DNA from: Paragordius varius
Lineage: Eukaryota; Nematomorpha
Length of the DNA: 64,000 bases
Direction: 5' to 3'
NCBI GenBank assembly: GCA_964247055.1
Contig: OZ176050.1
Location: forward strand, 9,052,001-9,116,000
The translations under genes were made by a program, and so were the position numbers. Below are positions 46,781 through 59,300 of this stretch, one piece after another (the stretch's first letter is position 1; every line of letters begins with the position of its first letter). The notes under the pieces were generated by a model. The model had not been told where the DNA came from, ran no database searches, and worked only from the letters and a program-made list of their open reading frames with translations.

Positions 46781-48715
46781 GTGTGAAGGCCCCAAATTGC
46801 GGCTAACGGAAAAATCCGCCATACTATAGTTTTTACCTTTTTATGGGTATTATTTAAAGCCTTTATTGAACTCGTATGTCTTCTTAAGTTTTTTAAAAAT
46901 TAGCTCCAAAACCACGCCATTTTTGTATGGCGTCTGAGTTTTAAACCGGTAGACCCCTACCCATAGACCTATATGGAAAAAGCGCTGAGTTAAATTCGTT
47001 GCCTTTATAGGGCTAATATTTGGAATCATTTTTGATACCATCGTCTCATGGGTTCACCTCAACACTTGGCGTATTTTTAGGGCATAAAGGCCCAAAATTA
47101 ACAGCTAACAAAAAAACCCTTAATTTTACCTAGTTACGGGTAATATTTCACGCTTTTAATGAGCTTATATGGCTTCATAAATTGTAAACTAGCTCCAAAA
47201 CAACGCAATTTCGCAGTTTTTGGCGGGTAGCTCCATACCCAAGGGCAGGTATAAAAAAACGTTGGCCAAAATTTTTGCCTTTATATGCAAACCTAAATGT
47301 TATCATGATTCCAATATCTTAGAAATATTGCTTCAAATCTAAAAAATTGTTCTATGGCGGCGCATTTTTCAGGGCGTAAAATTTTATTTAACAACTCATT
47401 ATAATAACCCCCACGAATATTGTTTTTTAAGGTGTAATAAATATTGTAGGCTCTTGTTGAAATCACATAGTTTCATAGGATTTCTGAAATTTGGCTCCAA
47501 AAGCATGCTGTATCGATATGGGGACGCAGTTTTACGCGGGTAACCCCCTAACCAGGGGCGAATCAAAAAAACGCCCGATTAAAATTTTTGCTTTAATTCG
47601 GATAATACCTGGAATTATAATTGATTCCACATACTCTTGTGAGATTTTCCTAAAATTGCCTCAAAACCAAAAAAAATAATTCTATGGCGGCGCATTTTTC
47701 AGGGCAAGGGCCTAATTAAGGGGTAATTCGTAAATATTTGCCTTTTTGCGGGTAATATTACAACCCTTATTGAACTCACATATGGCCTGATAAGTTTTTT
47801 AAAATTTGCCTCCGAAGTCACGCTGTATCGATATGGTCCCGCAGTTGTAGGCGGGTAGCCCTTTACCCAGAGGCCAATATAAAAAGGACGTTCGATAAAT
47901 ATTTTTGCCTTTATAGACGAATACCCGGAATCATCATTCATTTCATATGTTCTTATTAGTTTTTAAAAGAATGACTTTTAAACTATATAATAGTTCAATG
48001 ATAGCGCATTTTTTTTAGCGTAGGGCCTAATTAACGGCTAATTTTAAAAAACCGCTCGACTAAATTTTTGCCTTTTTACGGGTAATATTTCAGGCCCTTA
48101 TTAAACTTATATGGCCTGATAAGTTTTAGGAAATTAACTCCTAAACAACGCGATTTCGATATAGTGGCGCAGTTTTGGGTGGGTACCTCCCTGCCCAGAG
48201 GCTGATACAAAAAAGCGCGTGAAAAATTTTTCCTATCGGAGAATACCTGGAATCATGGTTGATTCCATATGCTCTCATTAGTTTTTTAAAAAATTGCCTC
48301 AAACTTAAAAAATCCTTCTATGGTTTTTTCAGAGTGTAAAGGGCCTAATTAACGGCTAATTTTAAAAAACCGCACGACCAAAATTTTTGCCCTTTTACGG
48401 GTAATATTTTAAGCAGCTTTTGAACATATATGGCCTGATAGGTTTTCTAAAATTTAGCCCCAAAGGCACACTATTTCCATATGACGGGGCAGTTTTTTGC
48501 CGGTATCTCCCTACCCAGCAGCCAATATAAAAGAAACGCACGACTACAATTTTTGCCTTTTAACAGGGAATACCTGGAATCATTTACGGTCTCATACCTT
48601 GGACGAAAAATAGATTTAAAATATTTTTGCGAACTTTTTAAAAAAGGGCATTTTACGGGGGGAACGGCTAAAAAGAGGGCCTAAATTAAAAAAGCGAGCC
48701 AACTATGTTTGGCGC
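46780..48715. repeat. Diverged satellite array, about 310-bp unit built of two half-units
   Basis: Heads of the GGGCCTAATTAACGGCTAAT type recur near 46787, 47085, 47390, 47707, 48017 and 48340, with a last partial near 48680. Inside each unit, TTACGGGTAATATT with CATATGGCCTGAT and AAGTTTTTTAAAAT is followed about 160 bases later by GAATACCTGGAATCAT with CATATGCTCTCATTAG and TTTTTTAAAAAATTGCCTC. The unit thus looks like an old dimer. Units are well diverged. Frames at 47491-47679, 47699-47941 and 48481-48684 are by-products of this array. Confidence 0.8.
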
Positions 48716-50396
48716 AATCGAAAATGAGTAAAAAAATCATATTTATAATCAAATGATTAACACCTTTTTCCGGAAAATTGTCTCAAAGACACGATTTTTG
48801 TGGACTTAGTTCTATAAAAAAATGGTTAAACAGTTTTTACAAAAAACATTATCGATTCCATAGATTACCATATATAATATAATGCATTGTAGTATATAAA
48901 TATAAACCATTCGTGTTAATTGAATCAATAACTGCACACATTATAATATTTTTTGAATTTGATTTATAAATCAATATTAATGGACACTAATCAATAAATC
49001 ATTAATTTCTTGCTGAAGTTGTATAATGAGTATTGACATTTATACATTTATTTATCTTGATGGAAGATACAAATTATACTAAAAATCCCTAACCATTTTT
49101 AAGGTTTATAATATAATTTTTAATGAAGTATTGATTGATGAGATCATTTATATCAAACATATCTATTTTGGTATATTTTACATATAAATATATGGTAATT
49201 TTGACAGAAAAATAATTTTTGCAGTTGTTAAAACTTAATTATATAAAAGTGAGCCATTAGTCGACAAATTTATCTTAAAAGATTCCACTAATAAGATTGG
49301 TTTTAGTGTCAATAATCAAATAATAAAATGAATTTAATTACCAAATTTGTAAGCTTGAAATCGAACAATCGCATTTCAATTTTTGTAGTTATTGAAGCAT
49401 GTGATTAGTTTATTTATTATTCTAAGGGGCTCGTAAGTGGGATTAAGTATTGATATAAATCAAAATAACTTAAAATTCATATTGGCGTTAGTTCTTAATA
49501 TAATATATTCATATTAAATTAATTTCTGCATATTGACCGATCAACTCTTTTTGTACACAGTCTAATATATAATTTAACCAATTTTGTAATAAACAATAGT
49601 GGTTATATTGTGAGACTCAAGGAAGAATTTGTCTTTTAAACAAATTTTTATAGTTATCATTTTAAATATGAAATGTTTATATACAGTCATATATCCTTTA
49701 TTTTATCAAAAATTATTTTTTTTCGTTCAATCGGTATAAATATTTTTAAAAAATGGAAGAAACAAGAGCTCTATGGTATTAACAATATCATATTCATCAA
49801 AAAAGTATAAGAATTATCATAGAGCTCTTGTTTTTTCCATTCTTTACCAAATAATACCCATTTAACAAAAAAATTTTTTTTGATAAAATAAAGGATACAT
49901 GACTGTATATAGGGGAATTAGTTGTTTCTCAATTTAGCATTTTCATTTATATTTATCAATCAAGAGGGTTAGGTTTTTGACCAGTCAAAAATATTTGTTT
50001 GAATGCAATTATTATACCAGTCGAGTATTGCCCTAATTCGAAAATTTTACAACTTAATAAAAAACGTATTACCTAAAAAGTCTTAAATAATGTTAATAAA
50101 ATTTTAAAAAATATTATTATATTATATACTGTTATTTGCGTTATTCGCCGATTTTTATCATGTGATAAGCATATAGATGTAAATTGTTTGTGTACCTATA
50201 GCGGTCAAAATTAAGATCATTAATGCAATGATTATCAAATAGTCAATTAAATTATCAATAAATTTATATAAATAATAAATAGCGCAAAACTTCTAATGGT
50301 AAATCTTTTTCTTTTTCATAGACTGCGCTGGCAAGATTAATAAAATTTATATTGGTATTATAACTATTTTTTGATATCCTTATATTAGGGGTTCAA
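48716..50396. other. Spacer upstream of TANC exon 1
   Basis: AT-rich, with one clear element (49682-49907). TATATTAG just before 50390 looks like a splice acceptor directly before the first ATG. It implies an upstream untranslated exon, or trans-splicing if the organism uses a spliced leader. Confidence 0.5.
49682..49907. mobile_element. Palindromic MITE, family 2, best-preserved copy
   Basis: The ends are TACAGTCATATATCCTTTAT and ATAAAGGATACATGACTGTA. Nearly the whole 226 bases fold into one hairpin centred near 49800, with AAGAGCTCTATGG pairing with ATAGAGCTCTTG. TA sits at each border, as in Tc1/mariner-type MITEs. Confidence 0.8.
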
Positions 50397-53300
50397 ATGG
50401 AAGAAAATTATGAAAAGTCAAATCATGCTCTTCGTAGCGTTAACGTAGCTTTCAACTCAGTTTCTACTCAAACACTTGATTTAATTGACGAAAGCTGTTT
50501 ATATGGCCATGACCAATCCTTGGGCAAGATTAGTGTCCCTCATTGTCAAAAGCACAAAAAATCACACTTTAAAATGCCGCTAAATACCATAGGTGATAAA
50601 TCGAAAAAAGCAGCAAATTCTCTACTTAAACAAAGCCAATCTGTGCTTAACAAGTTAAAACATGGTCTTGAATCCACTATTGCAATCGAAAATGAATTTG
50701 ATAACAATCATTATGGTGTGTTTAAGCGTTTTAATTCGTTACGTGGGTCAACTCGAAGTGTTTTTAATGTAACCGCCTCAACCAAAACATACGATGAGTA
50801 TTCTCTTTCGCAAAATAAAAAGACGTCGGCTGTTTCCAAGTGCATAGCAAAAGTAACTCCATGGACACCAAGGCTAAGTGCCCATTCAGAAGAAAGTGAG
50901 AAATGTGTTCCAAGTTTTAATAATAATATTCTTTATCAAGAATCTCTCAAAAGATCTGGGAATTCTAGCAATCATTTTTCCATTTTAGAAAGGCGGAAAG
51001 CTTTTTGCCATCAAGATACCTTGCATCACAACATATTTTCATCAGTTAGGGTCAAATCAAAGCATCGCTGTATAGATTCTAACTTCGATGAAATAAATCC
51101 AAGTTTTAATATTAACTCTTACGTTTATTCCAATATATATGGAGAACATTTGAACCAGAATAACACTCTTCGAACCAAAGTTAATAAGGAGACATCATTG
51201 GAGAAAAATAATTTTAAAACCCTTTTGTCATGGACCAAAACTCAAGGTAAATTCATTTTAATATGATTAGATTTTAATTAAAAATCCGATAATTAAAAAA
51301 TCAAATTTAAAATACACGGCTTTATTTTCAATATATAACTTTCCCTATTGATTCTTTAACCAATAGTAATATTTTTAAAATTTAATGTATTCAGGATTTT
51401 TTGCTTTTTAGGTTAATATAATTTTTATGACTTTTTACCTGAAAATTTAATTAAATTTTTTTATCTAACCTTATTAAAAAAATATAATTTATGATTTCCG
51501 TTTTTCCACTTAATATTGAATATGTATTTCTCTATTGTAGTGTGAGCATATATTTGAAACTAAATTTTTTGAATTTTTAATATTAATCGGAATTACTGTG
51601 TAATAATAATAAGGGTTGAGTCTAACCGGGTAATGCTGTTATCATTATTATAAATAACCTTTTAAAAGTAACGGGCAATAATATATAAGGTAATAAATGT
51701 GTAAATCCATTGTAAATATGTAAAAAAAATTTGATTATTGATAATTTAAAACCGGCTTCAGGTAAATATTTTTATCAAACTTTACATTTTTTACCTGGTA
51801 TAAAATTCAACTTTAATAACAATAAAGTTATAGTAGGGACTGATGCGAATTCGATTTGATATATAAATAAAACCGTATATTTGAATAAATATAATTAATT
51901 GAACAATGGAATAGATTAATGTTTGATATTTATTTAGTACTTAACATTTCAATAACTTTGTTTCAAGACTTAAGAATGATAGCCGAACATTTTAAAATTT
52001 ATATAAAATATTTTATAGATTCATATTTAATTGGGATAATTTTTGATTCGATCTTGGTGGTAGCTCAATTTAGATTTCAAATGTTTTTCTGATACTTAAA
52101 TTTTTTCTAACCATTAATTTTGAAGTTATAGTTTATTTGACATTTCTGTGTGACCCTAATTACCTTTTACCTCGTGTTGTGTGTGTGCAAATAATTTTAT
52201 GGGAAAGAAATCACGTTTTTCTGCTAAAACTAATGAATGATGTGTTGACAACTTTAAATGCTTTTTTTGCTTGCTTGTCTGTTGTGTCCCAAGGCGAAAT
52301 ATTTGGGAATTTTTTGTCATTGCAATATATACAAAATTTGTTTTGGGCCTGGGACAATTTATTTTACGATATGATATGATATAATATTGTTATCCTTCCC
52401 GTATAATTAGCATAAATAAGCAAGCAAGCCTTTATTGTAGAAATTCATGCTTTTACGTTTAACAAGATAATGGCCGGAACTTGTTATATACTAATTAGAA
52501 ATATATAATACCGAAACAATATTATTCATTTTTTAAACAATTTTTATATACCTCCCATTAAACATTATTAAGCTGTTAGATAACCATGACTTAAAATATG
52601 AACGGAATTTGTATTGTTCACTAAATTATATAACGTTTATGGAAATATTATATCAAACATAATTATTAACCATTCCTTAAATTGTAAAAGTTATTTTAGA
52701 GTATATGATATAGGTACACTTGTCGATTTTAAATTCGTACCCACATAACAGAGTGTCGTCTAAATAAAATTAAAAAAAGGTTAGCACATAAAAGCTAAAA
52801 AAAGAATTAACTAGATTCTATTTGGATAATTAAAATTTTATAGCGTGCGCACTTATTAACTTATATATATGGTATTTTTACGGTCAATGACCATGTGTTA
52901 AGCTAGCTTTATTAATTTTGATATATACGGTAGGATATTAGCTCTTTTTCGTTATTTTAATTTGATTTTCGCAGAAAAGAAAATAATCGTAATTTTAAAA
53001 AGGCACACTCTGAGTTAGAGCTATTAGGGCTATTGTCTAAAAGTAATTTACCTGTATGTTGCCATGTTTGAAATTTTTCCTTTTATTGATTTCATTTAAT
53101 TAAACACTATATTTTTTCCCATAATTTTCAAAAATGTAAATAATAAAAAAGGAAAATCACATAATGGCAACGGACATGAAATTTATATCGCTTTTTAACC
53201 AATTAAGATAGCGAAATGGCTAATAAAAGCTTTCGTTATGTATCCTATAAGAGTTCCTTCTTTACACATTTGTAAATCATGAATTGATTTTTATACGCTT

Positions 53301-56300
53301 TTTTAAAGCGTCCCATTGAGTAATAATATGAATATTAGCCAATCCTTTTTGTCTGACTAATAATGTTAAACGTTTAAAATCATATTGATATGGCGAAGAT
53401 GAATAATCCCATTTTTTAATATTATTGTTGTCCGGAGTCATAAATAACCGTTAAAAAATAATGATGTAATTGATTTGATTATTTTAAAAGCGTGGGGTGA
53501 AAGTTGTTTAATTATTTTTTTTTCAAAAAATTCTCATCTCACACATACTGAGTTTTATACATAAATCTGCGATTATAAAAAAGTACTAATACCTATTTAT
53601 GATGAGAGAATTTTTTCGTTCGTGTATATTTTTACCATACACACCTAGATAGTAGTGTATAGTATTGTTTGCTTATACTTACACACATATTCATATTTTT
53701 TATGTTACTGAAATTCATTTTTATCTGTGTGAAACCATCTTGAAAAAAAAGTTTTACATTATAAAAAGTAAAAATTAATTTTTTAATTTTGAAAATTTTA
53801 CACTATCACGTTATTGCGAACTCATTAGATATTTATATATCTATCTGATTTTGTGGCGCACTTTATCATTTCTGCATTTGAATCTTCCAAAATAAAAATA
53901 TTTTTTGAAATATATCATATTATTTTGCCGAAATTCACTTTTTATCATTTTTTACGACTTACAAAATATTTTATTCAAAAATTCGTAACACAGGGAGGCC
54001 CAAACATCACATATGGGTTTATTAATTTTGTCTGTCTGTTGATGAACGGAAGTTTGGTTAAATGTAATAAAAAATCTGCGTCTGTAATTATCCAATCCTA
54101 AGATACATCTATTATTTTTAAAGTGTAACAAAAATTAAAAGAGCATTTATCCCATTTTTATATATTCTTTGGTAAAATGCCCTCCTTTTTCAAATCTAAT
54201 AGTAGTAAAATTTTGAGGAAGGCTAGTATGCGGTATACAGAAACAACGACAAATTCACATCATAAAATATCTGCTCCTTTACAAAATTATTCAACTATAA
54301 ATTCAAATTCAGGTAAATATTAGTAACTATTTTGTAAAATTTTTTATTACACAATGGTCCAATTTTAGATTTTTTTGTTTTGAATTATTGAAATAGATAA
54401 CATTTCTTAGTTTTGATACATTTTAATTATTAATACAAATTTGAGAATTTCAGACCCCTCTCTCTAAGCAATAAATTAACCCAATTTTTTATGATTATAT
54501 TACATATATAAATAATGATGCTCTCATCTATGATGAGATTTGAGATCCATTATACCCTATAAAAACACTTAATTTTTGTTTTTCACGCTTAAGTGTGAGA
54601 ATTATTATATATGTATAATATAATTATAATCTATCCCAACAGAGATTATAATTTGTCATCAAGTGCTATCAAAATAATAATTTTGTCACACACCATTTTG
54701 TACATCAATACAATAGAATTATAAAGCCAAAACTCCTTATTAATGAAAGCTTTTAAACTTAAACCTTTAAGAGTGTTTTTGTGTGTGTTTTATTTTGCTA
54801 CACATTAAAAGCTAGCAATTAGTTTTTTTATAGTGTTGTTACAAAGGTGAGTTGTTTTTTGTGTTGATTTTTTTCACACGCATTACCTGGCTTTTTTATC
54901 CTTGAAATTTTTACTAATATCTCTCTCTACCTTTTGTCACCATAACATAAGTAAGGCTTATGTCACCTTTCAAAACTTTTGTCATTATCCATTCTAATTA
55001 AGATGTATCCCAATGAATTAAATATAAACAAGTATACCTCAATATTGTATTATCGTATGAAATGGCTAATAAAAAGTAGTTTGAGAAAAAATTGCCCCTA
55101 CACAAAAACAAATAAAGTATGTTTAATAGGGAGGTGTGGGAGACATATAAGAGATATTAAAATGATAAGGGTCTAACAGAACTTAAATTTGTTTGTTTTT
55201 ACAATATATATCTTAAAACCAAAATATAACTGTGTGTGAACATTTTTATCAACAATCTTTTTATGTATATATATTGTTTTAGAGACCCTTGAAAAATTTT
55301 CCCACTTTTTTCCCTTAAATTAGGGAATTTGTTGTAATTTAGTTTATTCATTCATGCATGACAAAAAGATGTGATACTTTGATTAACAAAAAAATAATAA
55401 TTTTACCTAAGTTTAATAATGCTACAATATTGGTATGTCTTACATATTTTTAATCTTTTACATGGAGACAAACTTCTTGGCACAAATTTTTTAAACAAAA
55501 TAAAATAATATGTTGTCTTAAAGCTATGCTATTTTATACATATATAGACCGCAAAAGGTAGATATGTCCTTTATATACACACATTAAAAGAAGTAAAAAG
55601 TCATTTTAAATAATTACATAGAGATAATTATAGAATAATTTATTAAAAATTATATATTAATTTTATTATACAAATATATTTGCAGCAAATATGAAACTTA
55701 CAATCTAACCTTTTTACTTCTTTTTTCTTTGATGATCAATATTGGTGACAACAATTAGCATTATAAAAGACTTGAAACATACATATTTCTTAATATAATA
55801 TTGGTTGTCTCTGGTAAAAACCCATAAAATTAAAAGTTTTATGTTTCTTTTATAAATTAAACGCCATCGTGTCGCGAACATTAAATATTCAATATTTTTA
55901 CAATATTTTTATTTTATTTTAAACAGTGGTATATTATATTTTTCATGGTTTTTTTTCTTTTTTAAGGAATGCTGTGTGCTGGTTTTATTACAGTCATTAA
56001 ATGCTATTCTTACACATATTTTGAAGTTAATTACCAATCATAAATATGGTAAATTTATAGGTCAAAAATGCCCTTAATGGGTATTGAGAAATTGGTATTT
56101 ATTTTACAGAAAAATACCACGTTTATTAAAAGTATTAGTATCTAAGAAAAAAATTCTCAGGTTTAGTCTCCTGCTGTGCTTACAATATAAGCTATTTTTG
56201 TAAATAGTCAAAATTACAAAATTCTTTCACACAATCAGAAAAGTTTAGAAGATAATTTAATTTGTTGATGCGTAAGGTAGAGTACAAATTATATATTTAT

Positions 56301-59300
56301 GATAGTTTTAATAATTCTAAGATTAAAATATACATCTAATTATTTCTAAGCACTAATGACTGATATGTCAATTATAGTTAAAAATTAAAATCAGCGAAAA
56401 GATAAGGAATTATGTAACGTGAGATAAGTGATAAACAATTTTCCTGGAAACCTATATTCTTTCTCTATTAGAAAGATCTGTGCAAGAAAATTATCACAGT
56501 ATAAAATTATAATTTAGAGTTCAAACATAAATATATTATTAACTGAAATTTTAAGGTTTAATTAAATAATAAATTTGTTTTTAGTATGTTAGGAGACAAA
56601 TTTATAAATAAATTTGTATGCTGAAGCGCGATTACATTAGGTTACAAGTATTTTTTTATTTGATATTTTTGGATGCGGATACTCACCAGCTTTTAGCCTG
56701 AAAAAATTTTAATCACGTTGAATATAAGGAAATTAAGCTAAACAATGATGTATTAAGCTGTTTAAAGAATTTTTGTTAAAATTTTACGATTTCAATAGAG
56801 TAATCATAAAATTATAGGCTTTTGTTTCAAAAAGCTTCGACATTTATTTAAAATTTTAACTATCAATCAACCTTGAATGAATAAAAGATAATAATGTATT
56901 CTCTAAAAATATTTAGGATCAGACGATTTGGGTTATGAGGGTTCTATCGGTTCGAATGACACTTCACCCTACAACACAAATAGCCACCAATTTCAAAATT
57001 TATCATCTGTTGTAAATGCAAGCAAAAATCAGAATAGAAACGAAAATCGTAAAACTTTGATTTCGGAAGATACCTCTGATAATAATGTAAAAGATATATA
57101 TGGTTTTTTGGGAAATCAGTCTTTTTCCCAACTAACCACGAAAAACATATTATTGCCAAACGAAAGTGTGGTAGATTCCAGTAAAAGAAATGAACCAATT
57201 TACGCTGTACCAGAGGCTATTGTACCAACTTTACACCCAATTTTTCAAGAGACCCCAAGTAATTTCAAAATTTATTAATTGTTTAATTTTAGCACAAAGC
57301 AATATAATTTGTAACAAGTTATAAGCTAAATATATTCAATAATCAATTTTTTCAATGGTATAGAGAGACCAACTTTCGATGTATACGGTGAACCCAACAA
57401 TTCGCAATTATTCACTGATTTGTTCCCAGAATCTAATGATGATTTGGGTCCATTTATTGGTAGAAAGTGGCTATTTTATGCCCTTTATCAGGTAAAAAAA
57501 TTAATCAGCAAATATATTATAAATTTAGTTTTAAACATATACAATACAGTCATGTATCCTTTATTTTATAAAAAATTATTTTTTTTTGTTAAATGGGCAT
57601 AAATATTTGGTAGGGAATCGAAAAAACAAGAGCTCTATAGTATTAAAATATCAAATTCAACAAAAAAGTGTAAGAATATAGAGCTCTTGTTTTTTCCATT
57701 TTTTACCAAATATTTATACCCATTTAACAAAAAAAATAAATCTTTTATAAAATAAAGGCGACTGTAATATACAATGTAATTTATTATTTTAGTTTCTGTC
57801 TGAGAAATCACAACACAAAATATGTATAATTAGCGGAGCGAGAGGAAGTGGTAAAACTTCTATCATTTCGCAAATCGTCCCTAAAAAATCATGCCTCTCT
57901 GGCTCACTCGAAAGTTCAAAAGGTATGGTTATTTTTGACTTTTAATTATATTATTATGCGAGTTTAATTTTTTAATATTTGAAAAAAGTTTAATTATAAT
58001 TATTTTATATTATAAAATATTTAGAATCCACACGATTTCCGTTCCCAGGCAATCCACCAATTTATGCCATTCCCCGTTCATCAAATACCAATAAAGAACG
58101 AGATGTCATCAACCCAACTATTGTTGAAAAAATAAATATGCACAATAGAAAAACTGGTCTTAAGTTAATGAATAATTCAGCATCTTTCCGAATTACGAAT
58201 AATTCTGGCGTCCGGGAACGACTATCCGCAATGCATGGAAAATTGAATCGAAATGCCTTCACAGATGATATGTGCACACCACCTAAAAAGCAAAACATGG
58301 TGCAACCTATATCACCCAATCTAAGTGGTTATTGTATGACAGAACTAATAAATAAAATTAACCAATTGGAAAGCAATAGCAGCATTGATGTCCCCAAATG
58401 CGAAGCAGAAACCTCCTTTAACGAAATAAATTTTGCCACAGAAGTTGGGGCAAGAGTTTTGGCCGTGTATGCTAGACCTAATATAACTATGCACAAAATT
58501 TACCAGGAGGCAGAAAGTAACAAACAGTTTATCTGTGAATTGGCAAAGAAAATTGGACGCTTCGTATCTAAATCGAACACCCTTAATTTTGAATATGACA
58601 GGACGTTAAATGAAGCCACCAATTTTTTAAATTTAATTGTTAATCCGCTTAAAAAGTTAAGATTAAGTTTATCTACCCCATGCGCCATTGTAGTTGATAA
58701 TGCTGATACAAAACTTTTAAATTTTCTAACTACTTCGTGTTGTTTGGTGCTTTCACCCTGGTTGAAATTTATTGTGACATATTCAATTTCGCATTCGAAC
58801 GAATATAGGACATTTCAAACAATCATTAATAATAATTATAAAGACGTCCTGTCTTTATCTTTGGACACAGACACGCTGGGAAATAAGGACACTGTTTGCA
58901 ATGATGTTAATCAAGATGTGTTAGATTACATAGCTTGGCGTGTTCAAAATAACCCTAAAGTTTATGAACCATTGGGTGCTGCAGCCGCCACTTCTACTGC
59001 AAGCCATCAGCCAATATATGGTTACAGCAAAGGAACACAGAACATTAACAATTCGATAGATTCCAATAATGATGCAACCTCGACTTATAAATCTTCAACT
59101 TCTTCAAATTCCTCTGAAAACAATTATACCCGTAAATTTCAAAACAGTAGTAGCAGTGAAATTGGAGGGAAAATCAAAATCAAATCACCTGGCACGAAAA
59201 TTGGGCAAGATTATCAACAACAAATTAACGCCGCTACAGTTTGGCCCAAATTACAAGAACGTATTAAGGAGTTGTGTGGAGGCAATTTTTTATATCTTCG

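Noticed and set aside
47491-48684. Three open frames of 60-80 codons
   Set aside because: They fall in successive satellite units and in different frames, so they are by-products of the repeat.
52137-54101. Short frames in TANC intron 1 as extra exons
   Set aside because: No acceptor/donor pair in the phase needed to join 51246 to 56917, and no similarity to TANC.
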